Below, one piece after another: positions 15,083-17,375 of a stretch of DNA of 17,375 nucleotides. Origin of the DNA: JABDBK01 sp964533645 (lineage in GTDB: Bacteria > Pseudomonadota > Gammaproteobacteria > DSM-16500); assembly GCA_964533645.1 (NCBI GenBank), contig CAZHMQ010000034.1, positions 1 to 17,375 on the forward strand, in the 5' to 3' direction. Position 1 is the stretch's first letter. Each line of letters begins with the position of its first letter. The notes under the pieces were generated by a model. That model was not told the DNA's origin, did no database searches, and saw only the letters and a program-made list of their open reading frames with translations. The position numbers and the translations under genes were made by a program.

Positions 15083-15445
15083 ATGCAAGTTTTGAACGAT
15101 TTTCTTCAGTTTTTTGTTGGAAATGCCTATGCAGATACAGCAGCTGCGTCCGCACAACAGCAAGGTGGCGGTTTTTCTTTGATGATAATGACCGGTATTT
15201 TTATTCTTTTTATGTATTTTGTTATGTGGCGTCCTCAAAGCAAACGTGCAAAAGAACATCGTAATCTTATTAACTCACTTGCTAAAGGTGATGAAGTGAT
15301 CACGGCAGGTGGGATATTAGGTAAAATTGTCAAAGTAAGTGATACTTACCTTGTTTTATCCTTGGCTGATAATGTAGAAATCACCATGCAAAAATCATCT
15401 ATAGCTAATGTATTACCTAAAGGTACTCTAAAATCAATCGCATGA
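15083..15445 (+). CDS. yajC: Sec translocon accessory protein YajC
   Basis: YajC is a small inner-membrane protein that associates with SecD-SecF and the SecYEG translocon. The 120 residues have a short N-terminal region with Ala/Gln-rich AAASAQQQ, then a single membrane helix at about 31-48 (SLMIMTGIFILFMYFVMW). Next is the conserved RPQSKRAKEH (50-59) and the cytoplasmic GDEVITAGGILGKI (69-82). AGGA (15071-15074) lies 8 nt before the ATG. It is followed after 26 nt by secD in the usual yajC-secD-secF order. The early stretch FVGNAYADTAAA resembles a cleavable signal but precedes the anchor, as in other YajC proteins. Confidence 0.96.
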   Translation: MQVLNDFLQFFVGNAYADTAAASAQQQGGGFSLMIMTGIFILFMYFVMWRPQSKRAKEHRNLINSLAKGDEVITAGGILGKIVKVSDTYLVLSLADNVEITMQKSSIANVLPKGTLKSIA

Positions 15446-15471
15446 TCTTGTAAGCTACATGGAAGAAATCT

Positions 15472-17313
15472 ATGGTTTTTAATCGTTTCCCTCTTTGGAA
15501 AAATTTGCTTGTTTTAGGCATTATAATTATTGCTTTTTTGTATGCGGCGCCTAATTTATATGGAGATGATCCAGCTATTCAAATTATGGGTGCAAATGCT
15601 GCAATTACGGTGGATAGCACAACGGAAAATAAAGTTAAACAAGCACTGCAATCAGCTCAAATCAATTACAAAAATATGGAAAGCCAAAATCATAACTTTT
15701 TAATTCGATTTATATCGAACGATGTGCAATTAAAAGCAAGAGATGTGATTCAGCAAGCCTTGGGAAATGATTATCTAGTCGCATTAAATTTAGCACCAAG
15801 AACACCTTCTTGGCTAAAAGCCATAGGTGCTTTACCTATGAAATTAGGCTTAGATTTGCGTGGTGGGATTTATCTGCTTATACAGGTGGATGTGGATTCC
15901 TTAATTAAGCAGCGTGTTGAAAGTGATTTAACCAATATTTCACAAACCTTACGTACCGAGCGTATACGTTATGCTTCTGCCAATCGGTTAGTGGGAAATG
16001 GAATTGTCTTAGCATTTCGTGCACCCGATGCACTGAATGATGCATATAGCTTATTGAGCCAGCGTTTCCCGGATTTTACCTGGACAAAAACCGATCTTAC
16101 ATTGCAAGGCGTGTTGTCACCAGCGGCCTTACAACAAGCAAGACAAGATACCATGGATAAAACCATGAATACGTTGCGTCACCGTGTGAATGAATTAGGC
16201 GTTTCAGAAGCGGTGGTGCAACAACAAGGAGCAAGTCGAGTTGCAGTTGAACTTCCAGGCATTGTGGATACTGCTCAAGCAAAAGATTTATTAGGAAAGA
16301 CCGCCACTCTTGAATTTCATATGGTAGATACGGATAACGATGCGCGTAATCCAATCGCTCCAGTTGACACTAAAGCTTACACCTTCCGTGACCAGCCTTA
16401 TCTATTAAAAAATCCGATTATTCTCAGAGGTTCATCCATTATCAGTGCTCGCTCTGGTATGGGTGAAGATGGTCGAGCATCCGTCGATGTGAGACTAGGT
16501 GGAGGTGAAGGGTTGTTTTCACGAACCACAGCAGAAAATATCGGCAAGCCTATGGCAGTTTTATATGTGGATGTCAGGCCAGATATAAAAATAGAAAACG
16601 GTCAAAAAACCATTACTTACCAAACTGAAAAACGATTGATTAGTGTTGCAACCATTCAGAGTGCATTAGGTAACACTTTTCAAATTACTGGACTTGCGAG
16701 TCAAGATGAAGCACGAACCTTGGCTTTACTTTTGCGCGCGGGAGCACTTCCTGCAACCGTTGCAGTGATTGAAGAGCGAGAAGTGGGTCCAAGTTTAGGT
16801 AAGCAAAACATTCATATGGGCATGATGTCTATTATCGTAGGCTTTATGTTAGTTGTGATTTTCATGGCAGTTTATTATCGCGTGATGGGTCTTGTTGCAG
16901 ATCTAGCGTTAGCTATGAATTTAGTATTAATCATGTCAATTTTGTCTTTGCTAGGTGCAACGTTAACACTTCCCGGTATTGCAGGTATTGTATTGACGGT
17001 AGGTATGGCGGCTGACGCTAACGTCTTAATATTTGAGCGTATTCGAGAAGAAATCCGTAATGGTGCAGGGATACAAGCAAGTATTCATGCGGGATATGAA
17101 CGCGCATTTACCACTATTGTTGACGCTAACTTAACGACATTGATTGTAACCATCGTATTATTTTGTTTAGGTTCAGGCGCTGTGAAGAATTTTGCAATCA
17201 CTGTCACCATTGGCTTGGTGACATCCATGTTTACTGCGATAACAGGCACACGTGCATTGGTTAACTATCTCTATGGCGGCCGTCCTGTTAAAAAAATATC
17301 AATCGGAATATAA
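15472..17313 (+). CDS. secD: protein translocase subunit SecD
   Basis: SecD, with SecF, uses the proton gradient to help pull proteins out of SecYEG on the periplasmic side. The 613-residue protein has one N-terminal membrane helix (about 11-27) and then the KLGLDLRGGIYLLIQVD motif (124-140). A large periplasmic region follows, including the helix around VNELGVSEAVVQQQGASR, then VGPSLG (438-443). Five C-terminal membrane helices follow, with the RND-type motif ADANVLIFERIREE (514-527) holding the conserved Asp515 of the proton path. GGAAG (15461-15465) precedes the ATG by 6 nt. The length matches the family, and secF starts 9 nt after the stop. Confidence 0.97.
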   Translation: MVFNRFPLWKNLLVLGIIIIAFLYAAPNLYGDDPAIQIMGANAAITVDSTTENKVKQALQSAQINYKNMESQNHNFLIRFISNDVQLKARDVIQQALGNDYLVALNLAPRTPSWLKAIGALPMKLGLDLRGGIYLLIQVDVDSLIKQRVESDLTNISQTLRTERIRYASANRLVGNGIVLAFRAPDALNDAYSLLSQRFPDFTWTKTDLTLQGVLSPAALQQARQDTMDKTMNTLRHRVNELGVSEAVVQQQGASRVAVELPGIVDTAQAKDLLGKTATLEFHMVDTDNDARNPIAPVDTKAYTFRDQPYLLKNPIILRGSSIISARSGMGEDGRASVDVRLGGGEGLFSRTTAENIGKPMAVLYVDVRPDIKIENGQKTITYQTEKRLISVATIQSALGNTFQITGLASQDEARTLALLLRAGALPATVAVIEEREVGPSLGKQNIHMGMMSIIVGFMLVVIFMAVYYRVMGLVADLALAMNLVLIMSILSLLGATLTLPGIAGIVLTVGMAADANVLIFERIREEIRNGAGIQASIHAGYERAFTTIVDANLTTLIVTIVLFCLGSGAVKNFAITVTIGLVTSMFTAITGTRALVNYLYGGRPVKKISIGI

Positions 17314-17322
17314 AGGTGAGGC

Positions 17323-17375
17323 ATGGAATTTTTTAAACAAAATACTCGTATTGATTTTATGGCGCATGCAAAAGG
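17323..17375 (+). CDS. secF: protein translocase subunit SecF, 5' end only
   Basis: The window contains only the first 17 codons plus two bases. They read MEFFKQNTRIDFMAHAK, which fits the usual start of SecF proteins (MEFF... then IDFM...), ahead of the first membrane helix. AAAGGTGAG (17313-17321 region) overlaps the secD stop and serves as the ribosome-binding site. The position immediately after secD is the standard one. The rest lies beyond the window. Confidence 0.88.
   Translation, partial: MEFFKQNTRIDFMAHAK

Noticed and set aside
15083..15145. Cleavable signal peptide on YajC
   Set aside because: The Ala-rich stretch precedes the conserved single membrane anchor of the family. There is no strong hydrophobic core before it.

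Overview
The window is ordinary AT-rich bacterial chromosome, and almost all of it is coding on the + strand. It holds most of a respiratory complex I (NADH:quinone oxidoreductase) operon followed by the start of a tRNA-modification/protein-translocation block. Separate nuoC and nuoD genes, the queA-yajC-secD-secF order and the protein sequences point to a gammaproteobacterium. A host-associated or aquatic low-GC lineage near Legionellales is my best guess, from remembered family resemblance only. The sequence is a draft: ten Ns lie at 7798-7807, next to a run of 16 Gs.

Layout. Positions 1-68 are an unusually GC-rich, palindromic block that presumably lies in the nuoB-nuoC junction (nuoA and nuoB are outside the window). 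Positions 92-793 hold nuoC, broken by an insertion: an N-terminal piece (92-304), a roughly 120 bp repeat-rich insert, and a C-terminal piece (368-793). Then come nuoD, nuoE, nuoF, nuoG, nuoH and nuoI (796-7690), tightly packed with overlaps or very short gaps. A second GC-rich and repeat-bearing interruption with the assembly gap separates nuoI from nuoJ (7691-7862). nuoJ, nuoK, nuoL, nuoM and nuoN follow (7863-13768). After a 162 bp spacer with hairpins and a promoter candidate come queA (13931-14941), a long inverted repeat where tgt is commonly found, then yajC (15083-15445), secD (15472-17313) and the first codons of secF (17323 to the window edge).

How the genes work together. NuoE, NuoF and NuoG form the NADH-oxidising arm (FMN and Fe-S clusters). 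NuoC, NuoD and NuoI (with NuoB) form the connecting arm that delivers electrons to quinone. NuoH, NuoJ, NuoK, NuoL, NuoM and NuoN are the membrane arm that pumps protons. QueA makes the epoxyqueuosine precursor in tRNA. YajC, SecD and SecF assist the SecYEG translocon.

I see no previously undescribed system. The real departure from a textbook operon is the set of GC-rich/palindromic repeats at three places in the nuo operon. One of them splits nuoC in frame while appearing to supply a ribosome-binding site, a start codon and a terminator-like hairpin.
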